NCBI RefSeq assembly: GCF_000425805.1
Contig: NZ_KE384454.1
Span: 62,001-126,000 of the forward strand
Length of the DNA stretch: 64,000 nucleotides
Direction of reading: 5' to 3'
Source of the DNA: Pseudomonas vranovensis DSM 16006
Lineage (GTDB): Bacteria > Pseudomonadota > Gammaproteobacteria > Pseudomonadales > Pseudomonadaceae
Below are positions 53,601-62,048 of this stretch, piece by piece; positions within the stretch are counted from its first letter, which is position 1; each line of letters starts with the position of its first letter. The notes below the pieces were generated by a model. That model searched no databases and had not been told where the DNA came from. It saw only the letters and a list, made by a program, of their open reading frames with translations. A program made the position numbers and the translations under genes.

Positions 53601-56600
53601 GGTCGAAGTTCACGCTCAAGCCGCCGGTGGTGCTGACGCTCACGCCGGCCGGCAGGTTGCCCGGGCCGTAGGTGATGCCGTTGATCTGCACGCTGAGCAG
53701 GGTATAGCCGCTGCCGCCGGCAAAGCTGTCGGTGAGCTGGGTATCGAAGGCGGGCAGGCCGCCGTTCTGGGTGAAGTTGATCTGCACCGTGGCGGTGCCG
53801 GTGCTGCCGCCGGGGTTGGGGTCGAAGCTGCTGATGTGTTTGTCCAGGCCGGTGAAACTGGGCTCCACCACCTGCTCGAACAAGGTATCGCTGCTGGCCC
53901 GGGCGTTGCCGTTGACGATTTCCTGCGCGCTTACGCCGAGCTGGGCGCCGGCAATGTTGCTGGCCTCGTTGCTGACGCGCACGTTGAACTCCAGGGAGAT
54001 CCCTTCGAGGTCGTCGTCGTTGCCGTTGCCGTTGGTCACATTGCCCAGGTTGAAGGTGATGGTCTGGCTGCCGTCGGGGTTGGTGACGATGACCAGACGG
54101 GAAGGGTCGAATATCCCCGTGGGTGCCGCGCCGGAGAGGTCCGGGGTGATGGGCAGGGCCTCGGCGCTGTTCTCGTTGCCATCGATATCCAGGGTGCCGC
54201 CAATGATCAGGTTGGCGTCGCTGGTCAGGCCGCCATTGGAGATAAAGGCAATGCGCAGGGCATTGGCCAGCTCATCCGGGGCGATGAATTCCAGGCCGTT
54301 GGCCAGGGTGATCTGGATCTGGTAGTTGGGGTTGTCGCCTTCGGGCACCAGCACCACCACGCGGTAGCGAATCACTTCGCCGACCGTGACCTGCTCCACC
54401 GGACCATCGGTGGGCGAGGAAGGCGGGGTGTCCGGCAAGCCACCGACCCGCGAAATGCTGATGGCCTGGGCCACTGGCACGATCAAGCTGGAAATGAGCT
54501 GGTAGTCGTTGAGCACGCCGCTGTTGAGGGTGCCGTCGACCCCGGTACGTTCCCCGGCCTGGGTGCCGTCCAGGCTGGTCCACTGCACCATGGCCTGGTT
54601 GTCGAACGAGGCCTCGGCAGCGGCGGTGGCGTTGATCACTCCACTGATGCGCAAGACGATGCTGCCGCCCTTGGCGATGTCGATATTGGCGCCGCTGACC
54701 GTGCGCAACTGGCCGTCGACCAGCTCGAAGTCGACGCCGCCATTGTTGGTGGCGCCATTCTGGTACAGCACGCCGACCAGGGTCAGGTTGTCGATTTCGG
54801 TGGGCAGGTTGTCCAGCAGGCTAATGTCGAAGGCGTTGAAGTCGCTGCTGCTGGTGCCATTGCTGATGGTGATGGTGAACTCGACGGGGTCGCCTTCGTC
54901 ATAGCCGGCAGCGCCGGTGGTGGAGGTCAGCTCCTGGGTCACCTGCAAGGTCGGCTCGCGCACGGTGATGGTGGGCTGGCCGCCGGTGAGCGCAACCGGG
55001 CGGTCGACCGGGGTCGTGCCGTTGGGGGTGTCGGCGTCCGGGTCGCTGTAGAGCACCTGGGCACTGTTCTGCAGCGACTTGTTGGCCTGGTTGCCGATGA
55101 CGTTGTTGGCCACCAGTTGCAAGCGGATCACAAAGCTGTTGTTGCCCGTCTGGTTGTCGGCGCTGGCGCCGGACACGCTGAAGGTCAGGCGGGCATCCAC
55201 GCCGTCGTCGCCCAGGGTGCCGCCCTGGCCGCCAATGCCGCTGACCACCACACTGCCGACAAAGTCAGCGCCCAGGGCGCCGCTACCGGCAGTGGTGGTA
55301 ATGATCTGGTAGCCCAGGCCGCCGTTGAAGCTGGTATCCAGGCGCATGCCCGGTGGAATTAGGTCGTCGATGCGCAGGTTCTGGGTGCCGCCTTCGGGCA
55401 GCGTGACAATGATGTCGTAGCGCATGGATTCACCCACCACCAAGTCACTGCCGGTGGTGTGGCTGGCGCTGGAATCGCCGTCGTCGAGGCTGCCGTCGGC
55501 AAAGTTCTTGCGTATCTCGGGGGCGGCGACCTGCTGGTTGGCGAGGTCTTGCAGGTCGGTGGGGGTGAAGTCGCTGCCGCCATCGACACTGGCATAGTTG
55601 CTCAGGGTGGCAGTGCTTTGCAGGCTGCGACTGGCTTCGATGCTGGCGCTGACTTCGACATCGTAGCTGATGACCACAATGTTGGCGCCGCTGGTGTCGG
55701 CGGCCGTGCCGCTGCGCCCGGCCTGCAGGCTGGCGACGCCACCGGCGTCCTGGAAAATGATCTGGTTGCCGCTGACGATGTAGTCGGTGCCGGCAACCAT
55801 CTGGCTGCCGTCGCCGCGATAAATCTGCAGGTTGGCAGTGGCCAGGCTACCGCCGACAAAGCTCAGGCCCGTGGGCAGCGTGATGCTGGTGGTGACATCG
55901 AAGGCGCCGCCACCGCCGCTGTTTTCGATGGCCGTGACCAGGCGCAGGCGGTCGGCACCGTCGATGCCACTGATATTGCCATCCACGGCGGCAAGGTCGG
56001 TGATGGTGCCGTTGAAGGGCACGCCGGTGCTGCCCGGCGGGTTCCAGCTGCCGGTGGTGTTGGTGACCGTACCGTTGGAGCCGGAGACCACGCCGTGCTT
56101 GATATTGAGCACAGGTTCGGCAACCGAGACGATCACCGCGATGTCCGAGGAGATCAGCGTGCGGTCGGTGAGGGTGGTCTGCTGGCTGGACTGGGCCAGT
56201 ACGTCCAGAGAGCGCTGGTCGGCAAACGGCTGGTCGCCCACGCGCAGGGTAAAGCGCACCACGATACGGCTACCGGCGGTATCGGCAGTGACGAAACTGC
56301 CGAAATCGAACACCACCGCGTTGCCATCGGCGCTGGTGACTGTCACCACGCCGCCCAGGTTGGTGTTGCCGTCACCGATCTGCCATTGCCCGGTCTGGTC
56401 GCCCTGCGTCCAGGTGATACCACTGACATTGAACAGCGGCAGCGGCAGGTAGGCGGTGAGCTTGAAGTTTTCGTAGTCACCGGTGACCAGGTCGTAGCTG
56501 AGCTGGAAAGTGACCTCATCGCCCGGGCGCAGCTCGCCATTGGCAGGTGGTGGCTGGTTGTTGACGTCGAGAATCTCGATGTCGACGTTGCGCGTCGGCA

Positions 56601-58959
56601 CGGTGCTCAGGGTTGAGGAATCATCGGTTTGCGAGGCGCCGGTGAGGTTGAGCACATCCTGCAGCAGGGTGCCTTCGACCACCGCCTGGTTGCCCAGGTC
56701 GTCGCCTTCGTTGATTTCGCTGTGGGGGGCGCCAGACGGTGGCCGGTAGCTTTGGCCCACCAGGGCGGTGTAGCTCAGTACCGCCAGCGCGGCGCCTTCA
56801 AGGCGGTCGTCGAAGGCCAGGTCGCCATTGAACCAGCCGCCCACCACGGCCGCGGCATTGCGCAGTGACTGGGCGATATCGAACACCATCGAGGTGCTGC
56901 CGTCGCCGTTGTCGACCACGCTGGTGACCAGGGTAATGGTGCGCGCCACACCGTTGATGGTCACGGTGAGGGTCGGGGTGCCGACCAGCGTCTGGCCGTC
57001 ACTGAGCTGGTCGCGGACCACCAGTTGGCCATCGTTGAAGAAGTCCTTGCCGAAGGCGAAGAAGTCCGACACGGCCAGGTTGAGGGTGTACTGCAAGGTA
57101 TCGCCAGGGGTCACGCCGGTCTGGCCGATATCGTTCTGGATGCCCACTTGCTTGAGCAAGGTGATCGACTTGGCAACGAATTGGACCGGATCGCCCGTGC
57201 CGCTGAAGTCGATGGTGGTCGCCGGGGCTACTACGTCGCGCGGGTCCAGCGGTGCCCATTGGCCAGTGGCTGAAGGCGCGTCCACGGTGATGGTCACCGC
57301 GTTGCCGGTGACCGGGTCAAGCACCGGTTGGGCGTCTGCATCGAATTCGGGTACATAGAACGCCACTTGAGTGTCTGTGGCGGCCGACAGTGTGGCGTAC
57401 TCGACGGTGAACGAATCGATAAAGATGTTATCGGCGGCAATCGCCGCAGCGATGGCTGTCGGGTTGCTGATCACCGTGCCGTCGTGCAGCGTGATTGACC
57501 GCAGCACGCCGCCGGGGCCCGGGGTAATGGCGGTGACCTGAACGTTGTCGGGCAGGGGTTGCGTCACCACCACATTGCTCAGGGTCTGTCCCGGTGCCGG
57601 GGTGATGGTCACGGTCAGGGAGCGGTTGAAGTTGGGGCCGGTGGCCGTTTCGCCTTCCGGGGTGGACACCGTCTGGTCGAACGTCAGTACTGTCGGGTGT
57701 ACGGTGTAGTCGACGGTGCCGACCTGCATCAGGCTGGGGTCGGCCTGGGGGTTGTCGAGGGGGTCATTGCCAAACTCGAAGCCACCGCTGGTCTTGATCA
57801 CCAGATCCGGCGTGCCGTTGGAAAAAGCGGTGTCTGCCAGCTGGCTGAGGCTGGCGGTGATCTGCACCGGGATCACCGGCTGGTTGGCGGTCACGCTGGC
57901 AAATGGCAGCTCCACCACAACCAGTTGGTCGCCGGCGCGCATGCCGTAGGTGGCAGCGTTGAGCACCACGAAATTGCCACTGGCGTCCTTGGCCAGCGGG
58001 TGGGTGGCGTTGCCGGAAGCATCGAAGGTGACTGCATGCGTCGTGAGGGTCTGGCCCAAGTAACTGGCGGAGATGAAACTCACGCCATCATCGCCATCCC
58101 TACCGGTAACGGGCATGAAAATATTGAGAAACGGCGCGTAGCCTTCCTGGGTCGAAGGGTTGGTGAAGTTCACCGTGAAATTGAAGGTATTACCGAGCAA
58201 TACATCGTCACCGGCCACCGGCAGGCCGGTGGTGGGCGCGGCATCGGCCAGCAGGCCGTCGAAGTCGGCCAGGGCTGCGGCGCTCAGGGCGATATGCTGG
58301 TCGATGGTGCCGTTGCGCACCTCGAGGGTCCAGTCGCCGCCCCCGGCTGCGCTACCGGTGTCGTTGCTGGACGCAGCGACATCGGCGCCCGTCCAGCGGG
58401 CCAGTTCGGTGACCAGGGTCTTGCCGGCGTCGCCCGCACCGATGTTGCAGCCGTAGAGCTGGATATCGGCGCCCTGGGTCAGGTTGCCTTGCCACTGTTG
58501 CAGGGTGGAGGCGAGATTGTCGACGTTGTCCGCCGTGATGGTGCGGTTGCCCAGGGTGAACTGCCCGGCGCCGCCGTGCGACAGCACCTGGATCGAGTCG
58601 ACCTTGCCCAGTTGCGCCAGGGCTGCGGTAATTGCCGCCAGGCCGTCCTGGCTGCTGTCGACCACCAGGGCGGTGACGTCGCTGGGCAACTGCGCGACCA
58701 GTTGTTCTTTATTTTCGATACGGCTGTCGAGCACCAGCAGGTGGCGGGCGGCCGAGGGTGCAGGTTCGCTGCGCGCCGGGGCATCGGTGGGGGCAGGGTG
58801 TGCGCTGGCATCATCCTTGGGGGCCGCCGTATCGGCGTGTTGCTGATCGGCCGCTGCCGTGGCAGCAGCGCCGTCGAACAGAATCCTGGGTTCCAATGCT
58901 AGCGTCTGGGTTTGCGGACGCAGATGAAGAGCAGGGGAAAAACCACGCGAACCATGCAT
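47608..58959 (-). CDS. Giant surface protein (3,783 aa): LEPR motif, DUF4347, Ig-like region, SdrD-like domain, 11 VCBS repeats
   Basis: Probable surface adhesin or exoprotein. There is no hydrophobic Sec signal; instead the N-terminus has LEPRILFDGAA at 22-32, as in LEPR-XLL giant proteins. DUF4347 covers about 72-236 with His128 (IQVLSHGG) and Cys171 (IQLYGCNIG). About 240-1860 is a beta-rich region with DUF11-like repeats. An SdrD B-like domain lies at about 1860-1990 (GTLWDDT, DATGQYRFGVLPAG), followed by one cadherin-like unit (about 1990-2120) and 11 VCBS repeats of about 136 residues (about 2120-3617), each with N-D-x-P-V, EAGG and GNVL-NDTDVD. The 166-residue tail has neither RTX nonapeptides nor a clear type I signal. 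GAGGG precedes the ATG. It heads the operon that continues through the secretion-like genes to 41856. Confidence 0.93.
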   Translation of the reverse strand: MHGSRGFSPALHLRPQTQTLALEPRILFDGAAATAAADQQHADTAAPKDDASAHPAPTDAPARSEPAPSAARHLLVLDSRIENKEQLVAQLPSDVTALVVDSSQDGLAAITAALAQLGKVDSIQVLSHGGAGQFTLGNRTITADNVDNLASTLQQWQGNLTQGADIQLYGCNIGAGDAGKTLVTELARWTGADVAASSNDTGSAAGGGDWTLEVRNGTIDQHIALSAAALADFDGLLADAAPTTGLPVAGDDVLLGNTFNFTVNFTNPSTQEGYAPFLNIFMPVTGRDGDDGVSFISASYLGQTLTTHAVTFDASGNATHPLAKDASGNFVVLNAATYGMRAGDQLVVVELPFASVTANQPVIPVQITASLSQLADTAFSNGTPDLVIKTSGGFEFGNDPLDNPQADPSLMQVGTVDYTVHPTVLTFDQTVSTPEGETATGPNFNRSLTVTITPAPGQTLSNVVVTQPLPDNVQVTAITPGPGGVLRSITLHDGTVISNPTAIAAAIAADNIFIDSFTVEYATLSAATDTQVAFYVPEFDADAQPVLDPVTGNAVTITVDAPSATGQWAPLDPRDVVAPATTIDFSGTGDPVQFVAKSITLLKQVGIQNDIGQTGVTPGDTLQYTLNLAVSDFFAFGKDFFNDGQLVVRDQLSDGQTLVGTPTLTVTINGVARTITLVTSVVDNGDGSTSMVFDIAQSLRNAAAVVGGWFNGDLAFDDRLEGAALAVLSYTALVGQSYRPPSGAPHSEINEGDDLGNQAVVEGTLLQDVLNLTGASQTDDSSTLSTVPTRNVDIEILDVNNQPPPANGELRPGDEVTFQLSYDLVTGDYENFKLTAYLPLPLFNVSGITWTQGDQTGQWQIGDGNTNLGGVVTVTSADGNAVVFDFGSFVTADTAGSRIVVRFTLRVGDQPFADQRSLDVLAQSSQQTTLTDRTLISSDIAVIVSVAEPVLNIKHGVVSGSNGTVTNTTGSWNPPGSTGVPFNGTITDLAAVDGNISGIDGADRLRLVTAIENSGGGGAFDVTTSITLPTGLSFVGGSLATANLQIYRGDGSQMVAGTDYIVSGNQIIFQDAGGVASLQAGRSGTAADTSGANIVVISYDVEVSASIEASRSLQSTATLSNYASVDGGSDFTPTDLQDLANQQVAAPEIRKNFADGSLDDGDSSASHTTGSDLVVGESMRYDIIVTLPEGGTQNLRIDDLIPPGMRLDTSFNGGLGYQIITTTAGSGALGADFVGSVVVSGIGGQGGTLGDDGVDARLTFSVSGASADNQTGNNSFVIRLQLVANNVIGNQANKSLQNSAQVLYSDPDADTPNGTTPVDRPVALTGGQPTITVREPTLQVTQELTSTTGAAGYDEGDPVEFTITISNGTSSSDFNAFDISLLDNLPTEIDNLTLVGVLYQNGATNNGGVDFELVDGQLRTVSGANIDIAKGGSIVLRISGVINATAAAEASFDNQAMVQWTSLDGTQAGERTGVDGTLNSGVLNDYQLISSLIVPVAQAISISRVGGLPDTPPSSPTDGPVEQVTVGEVIRYRVVVLVPEGDNPNYQIQITLANGLEFIAPDELANALRIAFISNGGLTSDANLIIGGTLDIDGNENSAEALPITPDLSGAAPTGIFDPSRLVIVTNPDGSQTITFNLGNVTNGNGNDDDLEGISLEFNVRVSNEASNIAGAQLGVSAQEIVNGNARASSDTLFEQVVEPSFTGLDKHISSFDPNPGGSTGTATVQINFTQNGGLPAFDTQLTDSFAGGSGYTLLSVQINGITYGPGNLPAGVSVSTTGGLSVNFDQLDVGAQVSVVYQVTLPNAQIIASSDATLTWSSLPEDFSSFAGSSVGVDGQVDGERTGSGTGPNQYILRDNAGLGVISGTLWDDTSSADTSIAPDGPGLAGQTVILTWAGVDGLLDTTADNLQFSTVTDATGQYRFGVLPAGVFRIDVPTGLINYPQPVGDLRVRIDSDADTAVGQINVTLADAGTGIADAGFVEQNDAPVNNLPGTQNGQEDIPLAITGISVSDADADRDPAINDRTLTITLNVLHGTLSLSTTPSGVTVTGSNSASMTLTGNLADLNLALANLMYLGNANFNGTDTLTVLSNDQGNFGDADGDGIPGTAGDALTDQDSLQIILAAVNDTPVAVPDTITAVEAGGTNNAVAGIDPRGNVLTNDTDVDIATNADQLRVLSAGRTPLTQQTLPVNGTVVVIGQYGQLLIGTNGSYQYFVDNNNADVQALRLAGQTLTENFTYVISDIIGATSTTTLVVTINGANDTPVGVDDEGIAIEAGGVGNTLGGQNAEGNVLDNDTDVDSDANGETRTVIGIRHLRESAAGDFDLVAAGAETEINGTYGTLFINADGSYRYEVNNDNTAVQRLVAGDQLIEFFSYRLDDTAGLDDVAQLRIVIQGANDNPVASDDQAAAQAASTNGNAQESNPSGNVILFPSRPGTIDQPGGNGVDLDVDRTDRPSSELVVTGVIAKTENDYDPLVDILTDVDADTTQANGTVINGLYGTLRIGADGSFFYDVDSDNLTVQGLPPGDTLTEVFTYQITDNAGLTDVAQLVITVRGVNDPPVAQNVVALATEAGGVDNQTLGVNPSGDATANAFDPDGDPLTVTEIRAGAEDQTGTTVAVLPGGTQVVGLYGTLTINPDGTYTYVLDNSNAAVQALRLNSDLLLERFTYTISDGVGATPETDSAEIIVLIRGQNDNPVANDDTATAVEAGGLNNNLPGQDPSGNVLHQNPPASELGNDTDVDGGEDPTDPIDYGETQAVSSVRTGSEGQGGTAGTLGTELRGAYGWLTLNADGSYSYRLDNAMTEVQQLRAGNSLQDLFSYTVIDASGAEDRATLTININGANDTPVARNDIATAIEAGGQGNDIPGTNPSGNVLGNDTDVDAFGEALSVTGVTQGSNVGTLGRAFVGTYGTLTLGADGSYTYVLDNNNPQVQALRGATNTLTEAFTYSIRDLAGATSSAQLIIIIQGRDDTPVAVNDIALAVEAGGTFNATPGVNPSGNVLANDTDVDVNDTKTVNGIRTGNEAAGGILNVVTGSQVINGLYGTLTIATDGSFTYVVNNSLAAVQGLKQGESLIEQFTYSMGDTAGRLDTAQLTITVQGAWDAPVASNDLALAVADNGNGNSVNPTGNVLPNDTDVDQGDQKHVSGVRFGNEAAAGTLDLVNSGTNNTNGTVITGLYGELIIGADGSFIYNIDSTNPTVLALGPLQFLRDTFTYQVTDQGGLNDLAEINIIIRGRNDAPVANDDTATAVEAGGLDNSEAGINPSGNVITDNDTDAEGDALHVIGISTGAGTVGTVGSTLRGLYGDLTLNADGTWQYVLDNNLAEVQALRTSGQTLTDVFNYTLVDFWGAFDTAQLTITVDGRNDTPHAQDDGSIAVEAGGVANGSPGSDGQGNVLANDTDVDGVANGESKQVQSVSNEAGQSVGAGQVLVGRYGQLTLNADGSYTYLIDNSNPTVQALRTAGETLSETFTYRMRDSAGATADARLTVVIQGANDAPVAQNDSALASDQVPAPQTSGNVLPNDSDVDGNDSLQVVGVRTGAENASGASGSVGQPLQGLYGTLVLNADGSYTYSIDLTNPQVLAAAGLGQVLQDVFTYTIGDLAGGQDQAELVITLDIAAPFIPAPAGSFFDRPAGDPFNRLPIPDVVPAIFISPVVERDARLNELSSWETGGSRLRLASVAQQQSESIGAGLGLVQGQFVSNSVQRSQRESELDLAWLLGRQGRTSLSADGLLSDPSVFTLDPAHLTQGPAQSDPPAEPRNARGFTAQLHAAAQRLYPHGRNTPE
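48110..52600 (-). repeat. Array of 11 VCBS-encoding repeats
   Basis: Eleven units of roughly 375-480 nt inside the giant gene. The translated consensus is NDTPVA-ND-A-AVEAGG, then NPSGNVL-NDTDVD, GLYGTLTINADGSYTY-LDN, and a T-EFTYTISD-GG--D-A-L-ITI end. Units three, five and eight are the most divergent; units 1-10 end in G-[AVQR] and lead directly into the next unit. The array is a likely site of length variation through recombination. Confidence 0.85.
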
Positions 58960-59092
58960 AGCAACAACCCTCAGAAAGCACGGCGAACCATTCCATTGAG
59001 TTCATTCAAGGCACTGAACAGTGCAAGCGTAGGATGATTCTGAGGGAATTCCAGTTGTTACGACGGCGTGCGTAGTCTTTGGCGTACGCGAT

Positions 59093-59914
59093 TCAGACGT
59101 CACCCGCCTGTTCGAGTAGCGAGCGGGCACGTGCGATCACCGGTGCATCGACCATCTGGCCGTCCAGGGCAAAAGCACCGTCAGTGTGGTGCGCCGCTTG
59201 CAGTACGCGCCTTGCCCAGTCCAATGCCTCATCGCTAGGCCGCAAGGCGGCGTGAATCACTGCGACCTGGCTTGGGTGAATACACAGGGCACCGCCAAAA
59301 CCCATGTCACGGGCAGTCTGTGCTGCCAGGTTAAGGCCGGCAGTGTCCTGGAGAGTGGGGAAGACGCCGTCCAGGGCAGGGGCCAGGCCAGCGACACGGG
59401 TGTGCAGCAGGACCGCATAGCGGGCCTGGTCCAGCAGCCGTTCGGCGCCGGGGCTGCCGTTGCGCAGGTTCAGGTCCAGGGCAAGATCGAGGCTGCCGAA
59501 GGCCAGGCGCTCGACCCCCGTAGTGCCGGCAATGGCCGGTAGCGCCGCCAGGCCCCGGGCGCTTTCGATGATCGGCACGACCGGCTTGCCGGTCGCCGTG
59601 GCCTGGAGCACCTGAGCGGGTGACTCGGCCTTGGGCAGTACGATGCCGCTGACTTCGGCGTAGCGCCGGCACAAGGCAAGATCCACGGCGTGCGCCCGGT
59701 GCTCGGGTGCGTTGACCCGTACCAGCACCTGGACGCCAGGATGCGCCTGCAGGAAGCGCTGCAGGTTGTCGCGGGCCTGATCCTTGAGGGACTCCTCGAC
59801 GGCGTCTTCAAGGTCGACGATAACCCTGTCGGCGCCACTGGCAAGGGCCTTGGGGATGCGTTCCGGGCGGGTGGCGGGCACGAACAGGGCACTGCGGACA
59901 ACCGCCGGGGTCAT
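59093..59914 (-). CDS. ccl: CitE-like lyase, probable (S)-citramalyl-CoA lyase
   Basis: HpcH/HpaI/CitE-family lyase of 273 residues: RSALFVPATRPERIPKA at the start, VIVDLEDAVEE with metal-binding acidic residues, and ALCIHPSQVAVI near the C-terminus. In the itaconate pathway the homologue splits citramalyl-CoA into acetyl-CoA and pyruvate. AAGGAGG lies before the ATG, which overlaps the preceding stop (ATGA). Assignment rests on the adjoining ich- and ict-like genes; on its own it could be another CitE-type lyase. The 133 nt to the giant gene show no clear promoter. Confidence 0.85.
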   Translation of the reverse strand: MTPAVVRSALFVPATRPERIPKALASGADRVIVDLEDAVEESLKDQARDNLQRFLQAHPGVQVLVRVNAPEHRAHAVDLALCRRYAEVSGIVLPKAESPAQVLQATATGKPVVPIIESARGLAALPAIAGTTGVERLAFGSLDLALDLNLRNGSPGAERLLDQARYAVLLHTRVAGLAPALDGVFPTLQDTAGLNLAAQTARDMGFGGALCIHPSQVAVIHAALRPSDEALDWARRVLQAAHHTDGAFALDGQMVDAPVIARARSLLEQAGDV

Positions 59915-60759
59915 TGCGCACCTCCTTCTATATAGGTATAGGTGACTTCGCCCACCTGGGCAGTGCCGTCCTGGTTCCCCGCCTGGAGCAGGGCTTTTCC
60001 TGGTGCCGTCAGTTGGCCGACGACCTGGAACGGCTGGGGTGAAATCAGTGGGCGCACCCCGCGAAAACTGAAGCCTTTGACTGTGGCTTGTGGATGGGCG
60101 CGCTGGAAGGCACGCAGGCTCAAGGTCGCTATCAGCGGGCCATGTACCACCAGCCCCGGATAGCCTTCGGTCTCGGTGACATAGGGCCAGTCGTAATGGA
60201 TGCGATGACCGTTGAAGGTGACCGCCGAATAGCGAAACAGCAGGGTGGCGTCGGGCTCGATGGTTTCTTGCCATTGGCCGACCATCAGCACGTCGGTGTT
60301 GCCCAGTTTCGGCGGCGAGGGTTCGCGGTAGACGATGTCCTGTTCATCGACAAGGGCGCAATCACCGTTCTGGTAGAACTCGTGGCGGACCGTGACGAAC
60401 AACAGCGAGCCCGTACGTCCGTGCTTTTCCTCGACCTTGAGCAGGGTGGAGATGCGCTCGACCTGGGCGTCGACCCGCAGCGGCCGATGGAAGCTCAAGC
60501 GGCTGCCTGCCCACATGCGTTGGCGGTTGTAGGCGGGCGGCAGGAAACCACCCAGTGCGGGATGACCATCGGGGCCAAGCCCGGCCTCGGCCACGGGTTC
60601 CTGGAAGAATGCCCAGTGCCAGAGCAGCGGCAGGGCCTCCCCAGGGTTGGGTGCCGCCTCGCCCAGGGTGGCCGCGATGCGCTTGACCAGGTTATGGCTG
60701 AGCTGGTCGCGGCTTTCTTCGATGCGGCCAACCCAGGTCGAGTAATCAGGTGCGTTCAT
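59911..60759 (-). CDS. ich: FAS1/MaoC-like dehydratase, probable itaconyl-CoA hydratase
   Basis: 282 residues with two hot-dog domains as in mesaconyl-C4-CoA and itaconyl-CoA hydratases: LWHWAFFQEPV and MWAGSRLSFHRPL in the first; FRYSAVTFNGHRIHYDWPYV and GLVVHGPLIATL, with the catalytic-type Asp/His, in the second. It would hydrate itaconyl-CoA to citramalyl-CoA. The ATG at 60759 has AAGGAG upstream. It lies between the ict-like and ccl-like genes. Confidence 0.85.
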   Translation of the reverse strand: MNAPDYSTWVGRIEESRDQLSHNLVKRIAATLGEAAPNPGEALPLLWHWAFFQEPVAEAGLGPDGHPALGGFLPPAYNRQRMWAGSRLSFHRPLRVDAQVERISTLLKVEEKHGRTGSLLFVTVRHEFYQNGDCALVDEQDIVYREPSPPKLGNTDVLMVGQWQETIEPDATLLFRYSAVTFNGHRIHYDWPYVTETEGYPGLVVHGPLIATLSLRAFQRAHPQATVKGFSFRGVRPLISPQPFQVVGQLTAPGKALLQAGNQDGTAQVGEVTYTYIEGGAQ

Positions 60760-60798
60760 GGTGGGCTCCTTCACGGTGGCGGGGCGAGGGGGGCAAGG

Positions 60799-62001
60799 TC
60801 ATACCACCCCACGTGCGCGTAACTGGCCAATCCGCTCGGCCGACCAGCCCAGGCCTGCCAGTACCTGATCGGTGTGTTCGCCAAGCCCCGGGACCGGGTC
60901 CATGCGCGGTGCATAGGCATTGCTGGTAACCGGCGGCAACAGGCCGGGAATGGGGCCGGCAGGCGTGTCGACCTGGGTCCAGCGTTCACGGGCCTGCAAC
61001 TGCGGATGGTCCCACACCCCCTGCATGTCGTTGACCTGGGCGTTGGCGATCTGTGCCTGCTCGAGTCGCTCGGTGACGGCGCCAAGGCTCAGGCTGGCAA
61101 AGGCCTGCACAATCAGGTCGCGCAGCGCCGCACGGTTTTCCACTCGCTTGACGTTGGTGTTGAATCGCTCATCATTCGCCAATGCTGGCTGATGCAGCAC
61201 GTTGACGCAGAACTGTTGCCATTCCCGTTCGTTCTGCACGCCCAGCATCACCGTGTTGCCATCGCCCGTCGGGAACGGCCCGTAGGGGTAGATGGTGGCG
61301 TGGGCCGCGCCGGCGCGCACCGGCGCGCAGGCACCGGCATAGGCGTAGTACAGCGGAAAGCTCATCCATTCGACCAGGCTTTCGAGCATCGACACGTCCA
61401 CGTGGCTGCCTTCGCCGGTTTTCTCTCGCAACAGCAGGGCACTGAGGATCCCGGTGTAGGCGTACATGCCGGCTGCGATGTCGGCGATCGAGCAACCGGC
61501 CTTGGCCATCTGCGATTGCTCCGGGCCGCCGGTCACCGACAAAAAGCCACCCTCGCTCTGGATCAACAGGTCATAGGCTTTTTTCTGTTCGTAGGGCCCA
61601 CCTTTGCCATAGCCGGAAATGTCACACACGATCAAGCGCGGGAAGCGCGCGTGCAATGCCTCGAACGACAGGCCCAGGCGCGCGGCGGCGCCAGGGGCAA
61701 GGTTCTGCACCAGAACATCGGCGTCGGCGAGCAGGGTGTCCAGCACCTCGGTCGCGACCGGTTGCTTGAGGTCCAGGGTCAAGCTCTGTTTTGAGCGATT
61801 GGTCCACACGAAGTGCGAGGCCAGGCCCTGGACTCGTTGGTCGTAACCACGAGCAAAGTCACCCACACCGGGGCGCTCGACCTTGATGACGCGGGCGCCA
61901 AGGTCGGCAAGCTGGCGGGTACAGAAGGGCGCGGCAATGGCATGTTCGAGGCTGATGACCGTGATACCGTCCAGCGGGCGAGGGCGTGTGGGCTGGCTCA
62001 T
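60799..62001 (-). CDS. ict: Family III CoA-transferase, probable itaconate CoA-transferase
   Basis: 400 residues of the CaiB/BaiF (family III) class. Visible are SLEHAIAAPFCTRQLADLGA, VIKVERPGVGDFAR, the catalytic Asp144 in KAYDLLIQSEGG and a C-terminal PGLGEHTDQVLAGLG. It would move CoA, probably from succinyl-CoA, to itaconate. The ATG at 62001 is preceded by AAGAGAGA; the gap to the upstream dehydrogenase is 83 nt and contains five consecutive GCGGT-type repeats (62050-62071). Confidence 0.86.
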   Translation of the reverse strand: MSQPTRPRPLDGITVISLEHAIAAPFCTRQLADLGARVIKVERPGVGDFARGYDQRVQGLASHFVWTNRSKQSLTLDLKQPVATEVLDTLLADADVLVQNLAPGAAARLGLSFEALHARFPRLIVCDISGYGKGGPYEQKKAYDLLIQSEGGFLSVTGGPEQSQMAKAGCSIADIAAGMYAYTGILSALLLREKTGEGSHVDVSMLESLVEWMSFPLYYAYAGACAPVRAGAAHATIYPYGPFPTGDGNTVMLGVQNEREWQQFCVNVLHQPALANDERFNTNVKRVENRAALRDLIVQAFASLSLGAVTERLEQAQIANAQVNDMQGVWDHPQLQARERWTQVDTPAGPIPGLLPPVTSNAYAPRMDPVPGLGEHTDQVLAGLGWSAERIGQLRARGVV

Positions 62002-62048
62002 GCTGTTGTCTCTCTTGTCATGGCGCATTCCGGGGCACCGCACGATGC

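Noticed and set aside
48298..55362. Open frames of about 970 and 1,000 codons on the plus strand
   Set aside because: They are antisense to the VCBS and Ig-like parts of the giant gene and only reflect its repetitive, GC-rich codons.
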